From: Gambelia wislizenii
Taxonomy: Eukaryota; Chordata; Lepidosauria; Squamata; Crotaphytidae
DNA: 64,000 nt
Assembly (NCBI GenBank): GCA_030847615.1
Contig: JAUMIR010000001.1
Coordinates: 61,765,501 to 61,829,500 of the forward strand
Direction: 5' to 3'
Shown here: in pieces, positions 32,787 through 44,857 of the stretch
Position numbering within the stretch: the first letter of the stretch is position 1
Layout: the number at the start of each line of letters is the position of its first letter
Position numbers and translations under genes: made by a program
The notes under the pieces: model-generated
Told to the model about the DNA's origin: nothing
Seen by the model: the letters and a program-made list of their open reading frames with translations, nothing else
Databases searched by the model: none

Positions 32787-33006
32787 GCTGCTGACACACT
32801 GTAGAAATAATGCAGTTTGACACTGCTTCAACTGCCATGGCTCAATGCTATGGAATTCTTGGATTTTTAGTTTTGTGACATATTTAGACTTCTCTGTCAG
32901 AGGGCTCTGGTGCCACAACAAACTACAAATCCCTGGATTCCATAGGATGGAGCCATGATAGTTAAAGCGGTGTCAAACTGCATTATTTCTGCAGTGTGTC
33001 AGCATC
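32787..33006. mobile_element. Palindromic hAT-like MITE, copy 3
   Basis: Termini GCTGCTGACACACTG and CAGTGTGTCAGCATC; 220 bp, same arms as copy 1. It ends about 70 bases before the candidate exon at 33079. Confidence 0.8.
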
Positions 33007-33078
33007 CAGTGGAGCTATGTGTGATAATCCAGCCTTCATTCTCAACTGTTTTTTTCCCCTCTGTCTGCTAATCAACAG

Positions 33079-33169
33079 AAGCACAGATCAAATTTGCCTT
33101 TCTTATATCAGATTCTGTTGCGTTCAGGACATGTTAAAATCTTGTCTAGAATGGAGAGATGTTTGTCTG
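33079..33169 (+). CDS. Candidate internal coding exon, product unknown
   Basis: The acceptor is preceded by a long pyrimidine tract (TTTTTTTCCCCTCTGTCTG...CAACAG) and the donor is a near-consensus CTG|GTGAGC. The 91-nt segment is open in phase 0, reading KHRSNLPFLYQILLRSGHVK and then ILSRMERCLS, and leaves one base (G) for the next codon. It follows in frame from 30235-30305. The terminal candidate at 51493 opens only in the phase this exon leaves, where the joined codon would be GAT. The product is unidentified; intermediate exons may exist. Confidence 0.5.
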
Positions 33170-33726
33170 GTGAGCTGCATAATTAAAACACTCCTTACAT
33201 GTGCAGAGCCTTTGTTTCTGAAAGCACTTCAACCAAATGCTGTGGTCCTTTGGCATCTCAATGAGGTTGGGGGTTACTGGGCATTCTCCCTGTTTGATAA
33301 AGATGACAACCAAGGGGCAGAGAGAGAAAATGACTTGCCTCAGAGGAGACTTTGGTCTCTGAAATAAGTGCAGTAACTTAATTTATATCTGCAATTGACA
33401 TGACTTTGTATTTAATTTTGATGCTGCCCCCAGGCAGATATTTATTTTACATGCTTCTAAACAGAAGCACTCCTGATTCACATAAATCCTTTTCTCTTTT
33501 TGCAAACATTAATTTACCTTCAAGTAATTGATCCTCATGACGTCTCTTGGAATAAGCACTTGAGTAAAATGTGAGCTGTGACTTGCAGATATGAATTGAG
33601 ACAGAGACAGATGGCTTAACTATCCTGAGGTCCCAGCGTGTAACCATGGGTGACAAATAGCTAGATTGGCTGAGAAAAAGTCTAAAGACATTTAGACTTG
33701 GCAGTGGTGGAAGAAGACAAGGTCTT

Positions 33727-33848
33727 TCGTCTTCTCTGACAAAGAGTGTTGGTGCCTCACCAAACTACAAATCCCAGGATTCCATAGGAAGGAGCCATGC
33801 GAATAATCCAGTTTCAACCTGGATTATTTCTCTAGTGTGGATGCCCCC
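33727..33848 (+). mobile_element. hAT-like MITE, half copy
   Basis: Only the second arm is present: CTGACAAAGAGTGTTGGTG, CACCAAACTACAAATCCC, GGAGCCATG, TATTTCTCTAGTGTGGATG. Confidence 0.65.
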
Positions 33849-34319
33849 TCAGTGCCCATTTCAGTCATGATAGGCATGAGAACCACAGGGTATCGGATAA
33901 GTCTAAATGGTGACTGAATGTCGGAGGATCCTGTTGCTACTTCACTTGGATAGACTACTCTTAATCAGACTGATAGTTTTCCTAGGAGCCAGCACTCCTT
34001 AGCTCAATTTTCTCTCAGATGAAGGGGATGGCTACCAGATCCTGACTAAGCTAAAACATTTGCAAGGGCTTCCTCTGCTCTTACTTCCAGTGCTGGCCTC
34101 CAGGTGAAACTCAACAAGGCTCCATCTTAGAGCCTTACTGGTGTGGCCTACCTTGTAGGGTAAAGTTGAACCAACTTATCTTCTCTCTTTTAAACCTGCC
34201 AGTACTTACCACCTTTCTCCTGCTCTCCAGACTGGGCCAAAGTTTTCTCTCTCCCTACCTGCTAATGTATCTGGCTTAATTGCCCTCCCTCCCTTATCCT
34301 GGTGCTGCCAGATGGCTCA

Positions 34320-34752
34320 TATACAGGTTTTCTGAAGGACTGTATTCTCCCAGATGAACCGGCCAGTATTTTTGAGATCTTCTGGGGAGTCCCTTCTCTC
34401 TGTCCCACCACTGTTACAGGTACATCCGGTGGGAACATGGAATAGGGTTTTCTTGGTAGCTGCTTCCAGGCTCTGGAATGTCCTTCTTTGAGAAAGGAAG
34501 GCAACGTCACAACTAACTGAGCAGGTGAAAATCTTTTTATTTCTGCCGTCCTTTGGTTGCTGGTTGCTCAGAGGGGAAAGGGCCTTTCAGAATGTGCTAT
34601 ACTTTATTGTTTTCAATGTTTTTGGTTTTAACTGTTTTTAATTCTATTGTTAGTTTAATTACATTTTTAATTTTTGTATAGCATGAACTTTAAAACTGGA
34701 TCTGTGTTAACCACCTGGACTGAGTAACAACAACAACAACAACAACAACAAT
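34320..34752 (+). mobile_element. L2-type LINE 3' end with (AAC)n tail
   Basis: Decayed L2 terminal coding words (TGAGATCTTCTGGGGAGTCC, GTTTTCTTGGTAGCTGC, CTCTGGAATGTCC) lead into a T-rich 3' UTR and an (AAC)n run at 34725-34751. Confidence 0.65.
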
Positions 34753-34755
34753 GCT

Positions 34756-35138
34756 TTAGGGAGATGGACATGTTTAGTCTGGAGAAGAGAAGGTTGAGAG
34801 GTGACATGATAGCCATGTTTAGATATTTGAAGGGATATCATACTGAGGATGAAGCAAACTTGTTTTCTGTTGCCCCAGAGACTAGGATACGGAGCAGTGG
34901 ATTCAAAATACAGGAAAAGAGGGTCCACCTAAACATTAGGAAGAACTTCCTGGCAGTAAGAGCTGTTCAGAAGTGGAATACACTGCCTTGTAGTGTGGTG
35001 GAGTCTCCTTCTTTGGAGGTTTTTAAACAGAGGCTGGATGACCATCTGTCAGGAATGATTTGATTGTGTATTTCTGCATGGCAGGGGGTTGGACTAGATG
35101 GCCCTTGAGGTCTCTTCCAACTCTATGATTCTATGAAT
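34756..35138 (+). mobile_element. CR1 LINE 3' end, plus strand
   Basis: Encodes the CR1 RT C-terminus ([20 protein letters not shown]) and the terminal GTTGGACTAGATGGCCC...CTATGATTCTATGA. It directly abuts the (AAC)n tail of the L2 fragment. Confidence 0.9.
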
Positions 35139-35944
35139 GCTGTAAGTACAGTTGTTTCACCCAGAGGATGTGCAGCACTAATATCACTCCAAGGTGCCAC
35201 CATTCCCAGCTGCCCATTCTGAGTCTCATTGATGGAGGGTATCATGTGAGAATTTGCCAATAATAATTTACCTGTTGCATTTTGTGCTCAACATTTTAGA
35301 AATCAAATGTTCAGAAAGGTACTTATCTGTGCAAAAGATAGGGAAATATTAAACATGCAGGTTTGAATTCTGCTTTAGGGAGACAGACACTTCTCACAGT
35401 TGGGCACCGTTTGGGTTCCTTGAACATACTTCCCAGACATAGTAACAGGGAATCCATATAATACTTCTCTCTTTGAGAAGGACATAGGCCTGGGTGTATT
35501 TTCAGACTTCATTTTACTATCTTGCAGTGTTTGCTTCCCACCTTGTATGGCTATGGAGGAAAACATTCACTGTGTGAGATGGGCTGCAGCTAGTTTGCCC
35601 TGAGGCCAAAAATGAACATTAAACAGGATTTCTTCAAAGCCTATGTTACCAGAATTGCCTGGGATCTGGGAGGATCGCACTAGTGTCCAAATTTTAATAC
35701 AGGGAATTTTAATTAGCTCAATATGGCAGCAAGAGGCTGGGTAACAATGGGATCTTTTGACCTATATATACTGGTACTCACTGGAGAGACTCACAGCCAG
35801 GGATGAAATAACAATGGTTTTTATTGACAAATATTCAGTGCACACACATCTACACTCAGGCTTTATGCAGTCACACAAGGCTAGCAAAGAATGTAGGAAA
35901 TACTTTGATATAGTTAAAGATTGAGGGGATGGTGGGTAATACTG

Positions 35945-36298
35945 TACCGATCTTGAAGGGGTGTCACGCTGAGGATGGAGCAGGCTTGTTTTCTGCTGCT
36001 CCAGAGACTGGAACACGGAGCAATGGGTGCAAGCTCCAGGAACAGAGATTCCACCTCAACATTAGGAGGAACTTTTTGACAGTAAGAGCTGTTCGGCAGT
36101 GGAACGCACTCCCTGGAGCGTAGTGGGGTCTCCTTCCTTGGAGGTCTTTAAACAGAGGCTGGATGGCCACCTGTCGGGGATGCTTTGATCAAGATTTCCT
36201 GCGTGGCAGGGAGTTGGACTGGATGGCCCTCATGGTCTCTTCCAACTCTACAATTCTATGATTCTATGATTCTATGATTCTATGATTCTATGATTCTA
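35945..36298 (+). mobile_element. CR1 LINE 3' end with ATTCTATG octamer array
   Basis: Last part of the RT frame (CHAEDGAGLFSAAPETG) and the 3' UTR, ending in about five ATTCTATG octamers from 36256. These octamers are the usual CR1 terminus; this copy has more units than the others in the window. Confidence 0.92.
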
Positions 36299-37188
36299 GA
36301 GAGCAGATCATGGAGAAAACCAGCAGCATGGAATCTGGTATGGAAGAGTGGTGACAGACTGACATGGAGATGGAAGGATGGGAATCTGCACATACTTTAG
36401 CTGTGTTTAAGAATTATATTTATATTTGATTTCCCTCCTGAAGGGGTGAGTTTGATTGGAATACCATGTCTGCCAGAGTTTCCCAAGGTTAGACACATTC
36501 TCTGGATGTGTTAACAATCACTAATGGCTGAAACATTGGACTTGGGTGGTCTCAGGCAACCTCTATTGTTTTTGGGAGAGGGGAGAGGAAGAACCAGTTT
36601 TGCAAGCAAAGAGTACTCAATTACCTCTGATTAGATTAGTGAATAACTCACTTCCAGAGATGCCCCGGAAGAATTAGCCCATTATCTCCCTAATTTATCA
36701 ATCCCACGGGTTTTCATGTAATTCTCACCTGGGTGTGTCTTTTGGGAATTCTAGCAGGCTACTTTCCTAGGTTTTCTGAATAAATCTTGATTCCCTCTAT
36801 TTGGGAGTCCCTGGTCTATCCCAACCATGTGGAGTGCCAGTTATAAGCCAATATATGAAATACAGTCAATGGATGAGTTATGAAAAAGGTGGGGGCCTGT
36901 TAGGGCAGGTTACACCTACTTGAATGTATAACAAGTCAGATTCTCAGGATGAACATAAGAACTTGGACATGCACAATCAGTTGTAGTTGGATCTCCTAGG
37001 AAATCCATACCCACTCACAATGGAGAGAAAGTTGCTATTATGATCTAAGCTTGTCTATTAAAGAGACAGGCTCTGCATGCTACAATCTGATTCACAGAAA
37101 ATTTGTAGACTATGTTCTATGAGCTCCAGTTGATCTGCTGGTGTTTCTTCCTATCTAACCATCCATGCATTAATAACATCCAGACTAG

Positions 37189-37430
37189 GGAGATTATCAA
37201 ACGCAGAAAAATGTACCTTACCAGAATGCCAGGATGACGTTTCTGTCCCACAAATGGGACCCAGTTTTACACGACATCATCCTCATCATGTTCTGCTCCT
37301 GTGCTTCAGCAGTTAGTAAGGTGGCACTTTTCATTAATGAAGACATGTGAAACTGGGTCCTGTTTGTGGGACAGAAACACATCCTGGCATTCTGATAAAG
37401 TACTTTTTGGACATCTCTGATAATCTCATA
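37189..37430. mobile_element. MITE with GGAGATTATC-type ends, copy 2
   Basis: GGAGATTATCAAACGC left and CTGATAATCTC right. The interior is a long imperfect palindrome (TGCCAGGATGACGTTTCTGTC opposite GACAGAAACACATCCTGGCA). Confidence 0.7.
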
Positions 37431-38159
37431 GGTTGCTCTAGTATGTTGTACCAGCAGTTCCACCTTGTGTTTTGCTTTTGTTTTGGCTTTCTTTTGATTG
37501 GGTTGTTTTTAACTGCTTATAAAGTTGTTTCTTTTAATCTGCCTGAGAGTTTTATTCATTTATCATTAGTGGCCTGGGATTCCGATTGTCAGGAGAAAAT
37601 CAGGATATTAATCTATGAAGGAAGAGAAGCAAATGTGCCAAATTGTCTTCCTTTCTTTGCGAAACTGTAATCATGTGCTTTCCCCTTACGACTCGCTTTT
37701 ACTTCCCACTTGCTGCCTGTAGCATTTGCACATTTAGGATTGAACAGCTCATCTCTCTTTGAAAAGCAATGTATCCCAGTGGCTCCATTCTCCAGAGCTG
37801 AAAAGATGAAAATATATGGTGTGTCAAATCATATATTTTAACTGTCATGTAAACTGTACCATTTTGTAGTATCCTGTTATACTTCATAATATTATTATGC
37901 ATTTTAGAGCATCTGCCATATATTTTGGATGCCTGCTGTCTGCAGTGTAGTATTCCAGATGGCCTCTCTCCTGAAGAAGAGGGCAGCTTGCTTATTTTTT
38001 CTTCCCCAAGAGTAGCATTAACATAGCCCTTAAATTGCTCTGTAGGACCAGCAGAAAGCTTCAGCATATTGGGGTAGTGGATAAACCAGGAAGTTTGTGT
38101 ATGTTATGGCTTGCCTCCCAATTAACATAATCTGGATGTCTCTGTTGGTTTAAGGCAAA

Positions 38160-38555
38160 GGTGGGGAACCTGTTTAATTTATATTATAATATATTTAGAT
38201 GGATTTAAAGCATATTAGACAATTTGACAAGTTAATACAGTTTAAAACAGTTTTAAAAATTCAAAACAATTTTAAACCACACAGACATGCAGATTTGGAT
38301 GAAATCAATTAGGTACCAAAGGTTAGGTTACAAACATGTTTTGACTTGGTGTCAGAACTGACACCAGTGTTGGTGCCAATTGGGCTTCTAAGGGGAGGGT
38401 ATTCCATGTTTGGGATGCCACAGCAGAGACAGCCCTCTGGTGAAACACAGAGGAGGCCCCCTCCATCTTTTCCCATTCTGCCCCCAGGCAATCCTCATGA
38501 CCTCCTGGGCAAAGTCGGGGCTAAGATGGTGGACCGTGTAGACAGGGTAGGGCTC
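38160..38555. repeat. Dispersed reptile repeat, longest copy
   Basis: TTTAAAACAGTTTTAAAAATTC..., GGGGAGGGTATTCCATGTTTGGG, CTGGTGAAACACAGAGGAGG and AGATGGTGGACCGTGTAGAC follow the pattern of the repeat at 26440, 28330 and 56480. Class uncertain. Confidence 0.5.
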
Positions 38556-38559
38556 ATTA

Positions 38560-38890
38560 CAGCATTTTTAAAAAATATGCCCGCTTTACTCTGTTCCCAC
38601 CGGCAAAGAATGGATCAGGCCCTGTGTGATGATAGGAGCCCATTCTGGCATGCCGGTCCATCACTGCAGTTGCTGGTCACATGCAGGGGGACTTGATCAC
38701 ATGTCGAGGGACAGATTCCTAGCTTCCAGGAGAGTGAGGGAGACTATGGTGGCAGTGGCTGAAGTGATGGGCCAGTGTGCCTGTCTGGGCTTCTTCCTGT
38801 TTTGTGGAAGGAATGGGGGAGGAATGGGCCTGATCCATGGCCAAGATATGCTGGTGAGGAGCCAGCATATCTTGGCCCATGTAGATAAGC
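38560..38890. mobile_element. Palindromic MITE with 16-bp perfect internal hairpin
   Basis: Contains GGCCAAGATATGCTGG (38839-38854) and its exact complement (38862-38877) across a 7-base loop, plus a central imperfect palindrome around GGTCACATGC...GATCACATGT. Shares GCTTCCAGGAGAG and GTGGCAGTG with 59930-60270. Confidence 0.6.
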
Positions 38891-39811
38891 CTGAAAATTC
38901 TTGCATCACAATGCAACATGCCTTTAAGCCACAATGGTTGTTGAAAGGGAGTGAAAAGGAATGAAACAGCATCAGCCTGCAGTTGGAAAAGGCAAGATCA
39001 AGGATGGTCATGCAGATCTGTGGGAGTGGAATCAATAGCAGTGATAACAGCAACAGCATCAGTGGTCACAACAGCTGCTGTCAGAGTAAGAAAAGCAGGT
39101 CTCTATTAAAGCATTTTGATCACCGTGCCTTGTAGATGTGATTATGCCCTTTGTTGTCCCCCCCCCTTTTCTGAATATTTCATGTAACCTTTTCCTCCAC
39201 CCTTCAATGTAGCAGTTCTTAGCTAGATGAACGTCTGCTAGTCAGGTTTTTAAAATCTATATTTAGCCTATTAATCGGGCACCTGAAAAGCCTGAATCCA
39301 AAATTAAAGCATTCACTTGATTTTTAGACACAAGCCTGGGAGGTAGTTCTTTATTTGGTGAAATCTGCCTGGAGGGAAACCAGCTATTCATATGGCTTCT
39401 GTGGGCAGTGAACTGAAGTAGATGGGGAGAGTGGGGAAAGATTAAAGGCAAAGCACGGAATCCAATTCTCTTCTGCCTTTTATCATAACCAGAGTAACTT
39501 GCTGAATTTTTCTTTGCTCTGCAAATAGATATGGCAAGGCTTAAAATAATGTATTCTAAGTGACTCCAGGAAACAGATGCTTCTGCTTATGTAGCTGTGT
39601 AATTTAGTTCCATCTCAATCCTCTTGGACATAAATAAATTAAAGATGTAAATATTTATCTATATAATAGATGTTGCTGTTTATCATCTGTGATACCTTAC
39701 CCATCCATAATGCAGCGGCCAAAGGCAGGCAATATGTAGTACATCCACATATCACTTAATATTCAGGGCCAACCTTTTTTCATGAACCTGGAATTCAGCA
39801 GTGGCTTGGAC

Positions 39812-39915
39812 ATAGGGTTCTTTCACACTACAGAATTATAGCACTGTGATTCTACTTTAACTACTATGACTCCTTCCTATGGAATCCTGGCATTTGCAGT
39901 TTAGGGAGGAGTGGA
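39812..39915 (+). mobile_element. hAT-like MITE, half copy
   Basis: CTTTCACACTACAGAATTATAGCACTG...CTATGGAATCCTGGCATTTG...AGTTTAGGGAGG, one arm of the diverged palindromic family. Confidence 0.5.
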
Positions 39916-40364
39916 TGGATTCAGTGAGTCTACCATAGTTGGGACTAATCAGTAGGATTCCAGACAATGTTTTGTACAAAGCATTGCCATAGGTTTGTGC
40001 AAAAATGTGATGGCTTGGCATAGAAATATTGAATTTTGTACAAAACCTTATGTTTTTTTGTGCAAAGTCCCTGTTGCAATTTTTTTTTTTTTGCAAATAA
40101 TGTCCTCAACTCAAACATAACAAAACAAAAAACTCACTGTGATTGATGAGAAACTGTGCAAATAAGATTTATATCCTTAATGAAAGTGCAGCAAATTCTT
40201 AGTCATGTTACCTATTACTGTTGTACTTTCACTGTTAGGGCATAAAGGGATGGCTGGGACATGCTGCTTCAGATATCAAGGCAATTTGATATCTGTGTAC
40301 CAGGTACATTGAGGGATGGGGAGGAAGTACATGATAGGAGAGGGAAGAAGCATAGCGGCTTGGA

Positions 40365-40668
40365 AGATAGGGACAGAATTCAACAAGACCTTTGATAAAC
40401 TAGAAAATTAGGCTAAAACTGATAAAATGAGATTCAATAGAGACAAATGCAAAATTCTACATTTAGGCCACAAAACCAAATGTACATTTATAGGATGGGG
40501 GATACCCGGCTTAGCAGCAACATATGAAAAACACCTTGGGATTATTGCTAATTATAAATTGACTATCACCCAGCAGTGTGATGATGCAACAAAGAAGGCA
40601 AATAATATTTTATCCTTCATAAGTAGGGTCCTGGATCCACATGATGCATGGTGCTGCAGGGTTAGGAG
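40365..40668 (+). mobile_element. Older CR1 LINE fragment, plus strand
   Basis: Encodes [16 protein letters not shown], the diagnostic CR1 block, and QQCDDATKKANNIL. Divergence from the other CR1 copies is high. It is interrupted at 40668 by a CR1 in the opposite orientation. Confidence 0.8.
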
Positions 40669-42745
40669 CCATAGAATCATAGAGTTGGAAGAGACCACAA
40701 GGGCCATCCAGTCCAACTCCCTGCCATGCAGGAATACACAATCAAATAATTCCTGATAGATGGTCACCCAGCCTTTGTTTAAAAACCTCCAAAGAAGGAA
40801 CTCCACCGCACTACATGGAGCATATTCCACTCCTGAACAGCTCTTACTGTCAGGAAGTTCTTCCTAATGTTTAGGTGGAATCTCTTTTCCTGTAGTTTGA
40901 GTCCATTGCTCTGTGTCCTAATCTCTGGAGCAGCAGAAAACAATCTTGTTTCATCCTCAGTATGGCATCCCTTCAAATATCTAAACATGGCTATCATGTC
41001 CCCTCTTAACCTTCTCTTCTCCAGACTAAATATGCCCAGCTCCCTAAGCTGCTCCTCATGGGGCGTGGCTTCCAGACCTCCTACCATCCTGGTTGCCCTC
41101 CTCTGGACATGTTCCAGCTTCTCAATATCCTTCCTGAATTGTGCCCAGAACTGGACACAGTATTCCAGGTGAGGTCTGACCACAGCAGAATAGAATGGCA
41201 CCATTACTTTCCTTGATCTAGACACTATACTATCAATGCAGCCTAGAATCACATTGGCTTTTTTAGCTGCTGCATCACACTTATGACTCATGTTCAGCTT
41301 GTGGTCCCCTAAGACTCCTAGATCCCTTTCACATGTACTGCCATCAAGCCATGTGTCACCCATCCTATATCTGTGCATTTCATTTTACTACCTAAATGTA
41401 GTATCCTACATTTCTCCCTGCTGAAATTCATGTTGTTACCTTTGGCCTAGCTTTCTAATCTTTTCAGGTCATTTTGGATTCTGATCCTGTCCTCTAGGGT
41501 GTTAGCTACCTCTCCTAACTTGGTGTCATCTGCAAATTGGATAAGCATACCCTCCATTCCCTCGTCTAAGCCAACGATAAAGATGTTGAATAGGATTGGG
41601 CCCAGGACAGAACCCTGTGGCACCCCACTGGTCACTTCTCTCCAGAATGAAGAGGAGCCATTGATGACCCCTTTGGGTTTGGTCAGTCAACCAATTACAA
41701 ATCCACCTAACAGTTGCATTGTCTAGCCCACAGGTTACTAACTGTTTTGCAAGAATATCATGGGGGACCTTGTAAAAAACCTTACTGAAATCAAGGTACA
41801 CTACATCCACAACATTCCCTTCATCTATCAAGTTTGTAACTGTTAAAAAAAAGAGATGAGATTAGTCTGGCATGACTTGTTTTTCAAAAACCCATGTTGA
41901 CTTTTAGTGATCACGGCATTCCTTTCTAAGTGCTTACAGACTGTCTGTTTAACGATTTGCTCTAGAATCTTTCCTAGTATTGATGTCAGGCTAACTGGGC
42001 AGTAATGATTTGGTTCTTAATTTTTCTCCTTTTTAAAGATGGGGATAACATTTGCTCTCTTCCAGTCTGCTGAGACCTCTCCTGTTCTCCAGGAATTCTC
42101 AAAGATTATTGACAGTGGTTCTGAGATTACTTCTGCCAGTTCTTTTAATACCCCTGAAGTTCATCTGGCCATGGAGACTTGAACTCAATTATACTGGCCA
42201 GGTATTCCTGAACTACCTCTTTACCAATTCTGTGCTGTATTTCCCCTACTGCATCATCTGCTCCATTTTCCTCAGGTTGAGCATTGTTCCCGCTTTGGGA
42301 GAAGACAAGCAAAGAAGGTGTTAAATAGTTCTGCCTTTTCTTTGTACCCTGTTAATCTTTTGCCATCTTCTCCATGCAGCAGCCCTACCATTTCTTTGTT
42401 CTTCCTTTTGCTGTGGACATAACCAAAAAAGCCCTTTTTATTGTTTTTAACCTCTCTAGGAAGCCTGAGCTCCATCTGTGCTTTAGCTTTTCTGACTTTC
42501 CCCCTACATGAGTTTGGCTAATTGTTTGAATTCTTCTTTGGTGATTTCCCCATTTTTTTTCATTTCTTGTACATGTCCTTTTTAAGTTTTATCTCAGCTG
42601 AGAGTTCTTTCGACCCCCATCCTGGTTTCTTTATACACGTCCCCCTTTTCCTCCTCATTGGAATTGTTTGAAGTTGTGCCTTCAAAATCTCACTTTTAAG
42701 AAACTCCTATCCCTCATGAACTCCCTTCTCTTTTAGTATTCCTAA
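40669..42745 (-). mobile_element. CR1 LINE, 2.1 kb, minus strand, inserted in older CR1
   Basis: The 3' end at the left (ATAGAATCATAGAGTTGGAAG) is followed by RT C-terminus (41378-40779), motif C (FADDTKLGE at 41635-41447, with [16 protein letters not shown]), fingers, and connector (ELRLPREVKNNKKGFFG near 42450). Truncated near 42745. Multiple frameshifts and stops. Confidence 0.9.
40779..42475 (-). pseudogene. CR1 reverse transcriptase remains, frameshifted
   Basis: Frames in order on the minus strand: connector 42475-42272, fingers in scattered pieces 42250-41830 (complement of CCATGTTGACTTTTAG, TCTAGAATCTTTCC), palm 41831-41447 with motifs A (VYLDFSKVFYKV, altered from AFDKV), B and C, and C-terminus 41378-40779. 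No single frame covers more than 200 codons. Confidence 0.85.
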
Positions 42746-44541
42746 CCCTTGCTGGCCTCCATAGGAGGAGACTGGAAGTCTTTGCCACAGGTGTGAAGCA
42801 CTGTTATGCTGTGGGGGAGGAATCAGAGGCAATATAAGGTCTGCCTGCACCTCCATGTGCTTCTTTCCATGCACAACTTCACTAACTTCACCTGGACTCA
42901 GACCTCACTTAGAACAGGCTAAGTGTTCACTTCATGCCTAAGTGTTTTGCTCATTGGTTGTCCTGTGTGTGTGTGTGTGTGTACATCCCTGCTTCCAGCA
43001 TTTTATTTGTTTGATCTCTCCTCCTTTTCTTTCCAGGCTCTGCTCTGAGGGAAGGGTTTCTTGGCTTCATTTCTTCATTTCTCTATTTCTAGTGTCTTGC
43101 ATTTCATTTATTTGTTTTATTTCCAGCTGAATGTCAGTGGTTTTTTCAGCACAGCAGCATTCTTGAGGGAGTCATGTGTCCATCTGTGCCTGCTGTTTTC
43201 ACCTCTCTAGGCCTTTGGAATATTCGCTGGTTGGCAGGGGTGGATTCCTATGCTAGTGGGCAACATTCTGCCCATTTGGTTTGGTGGAGATGCAGCAGAC
43301 ACCTGTTTCTTTGGTGCTTGGGATTTGTCTTCCCTTTTTGCACCACAGTGGCTTTTGTGGCATCATTGGTGGAACATATTTGGTTGGGGTGGCCTAGTCT
43401 GGCCTCCAACTGATGCATACTTTGCAGGGCTTTCCCACATCTGGTTTGAGTGTTGACCTTATTCCTTGCAGGGCAGCCCAGTTTAGGCTCCTGGGTGGCT
43501 GTGGTGTGGTGTGTTTGGCTTATTAATGGTTATCGGCATGTTGGTGGTTTTATGCCCTGGGGTCATGCTAGGACACACGTCCTTGCTCTGCCTTGTCTTG
43601 CTCTCATGGGCTGAGTGGCTCACTTTGTTACCTGGCACTGTCCTTGAGGCCAGTTGGGCCTGCAGCTTATTATTTGAGAGAGGAGTTTAGGAATGGTTAT
43701 TGGATTCTGTCACTAGGAATCTAGAAAATGGACATGAGGGTTTCCAAAGAGCCTTCCAACACTATGATTTTATGATTTGATACTCTGCCTCAGGCAGTAA
43801 AATGTCTTGGGTCTGCCCCACATAGGCTCCATAGCTTCTGGATGCTTCATTTCACAGACACCAATGGTGACATCATGTGGGCTGCTGTGAGCCATGGAGC
43901 AACCCTGCATGGTTCTAGAAAAATCACTTTGTATGAAGTGCCTATGTGAATGCATAGAATGGCCCTTGACAAAAGAAAACCAGTGCACTGCAGAGGTATG
44001 CTTTCTACCAGTTTGTTGAACTCCCAGCCTCACAATGCACCTAAGAGGGGAATCAGAGAAGGATTTGAGATCCTGTGAATTACAATGCAAAGGAAGACAC
44101 CGGGGAACCTAGACAATGCTTTTACAGCTCTCTGGCTTCTTTCATGTGCATATTAAAATGTTCTCTTAATGCTCTTGCCTGTCTTGTAATACATTGTAAA
44201 GCTGTCCCTGGGTGGCAAAAATGTTCAACATGATATTCAGGCATTGTAATAACCACAGTGGGTTTTAATATCACATGGAAGAATGTTAAGGCTCCCTATT
44301 TAGACTGTTTAAACTAAACTTCTCAAACTTTGGATCTTATCATACCTTTCCACAGAGTAAGGCTTCTGCCAGAATGGTGACAGTGCATACTGGGAAAGAG
44401 AGGTGAAATGGTAATTCATGGAGTAGGACACGCATATATAATTCCCATGATATTGCTGCATTGTTATAGTTCACTCTCTCTCATGTGAACAATTCAAATA
44501 TTAATTTTAAAAAGTTTGGTAAGTGGTAGGTATACTCTGAG
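42746..44541. other. Anonymous DNA with a short (GT)n
   Basis: A (GT)n run lies at about 42964-42982. The rest is T/C-rich with no recognisable coding sequence. Confidence 0.4.
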
Positions 44542-44544
44542 AAT

Positions 44545-44857
44545 GGAGATTATCAGATGTGGGGAAACATGCGGTTGGGAAATTGCATTCCCAACTGCAT
44601 CAGAAGATTGCTAAAATAACAGAAAGGAAGACCTTACCAGATGTCACATCCTTCTGCCATTCTGGGGGCATAGCACTGCTGCGGATGAGGCTTCCCTTTT
44701 CCATTGATGGAGAGAAGCTGCTAATAAAAAGGGATGCCTTACTGATGCCCACACTATGTTCCCAGGACACTGGAGGATGTTGTTGTCTGGTAAGGTTGCC
44801 CATTCCTGTTCTTGTAGCAATCTTCTAATGCGTTTTTTGCCATGTCTGATTATCTCC
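44545..44857. mobile_element. MITE with GGAGATTATC-type ends, copy 3
   Basis: GGAGATTATCAGATGTGG left, CATGTCTGATTATCTCC right, with AAT on each side (44542-44544, 44858-44860) as a possible 3-bp target duplication. Interior shared with 14107-14392. Confidence 0.75.

Noticed and set aside
37699..38067. 122-codon minus-strand frame
   Set aside because: No homology that I recognise; isolated and without splice context.
43770..44090. 106-codon minus-strand frame
   Set aside because: Looks like an old dispersed repeat by composition, but I could not tie it to a second copy, so no feature is called.
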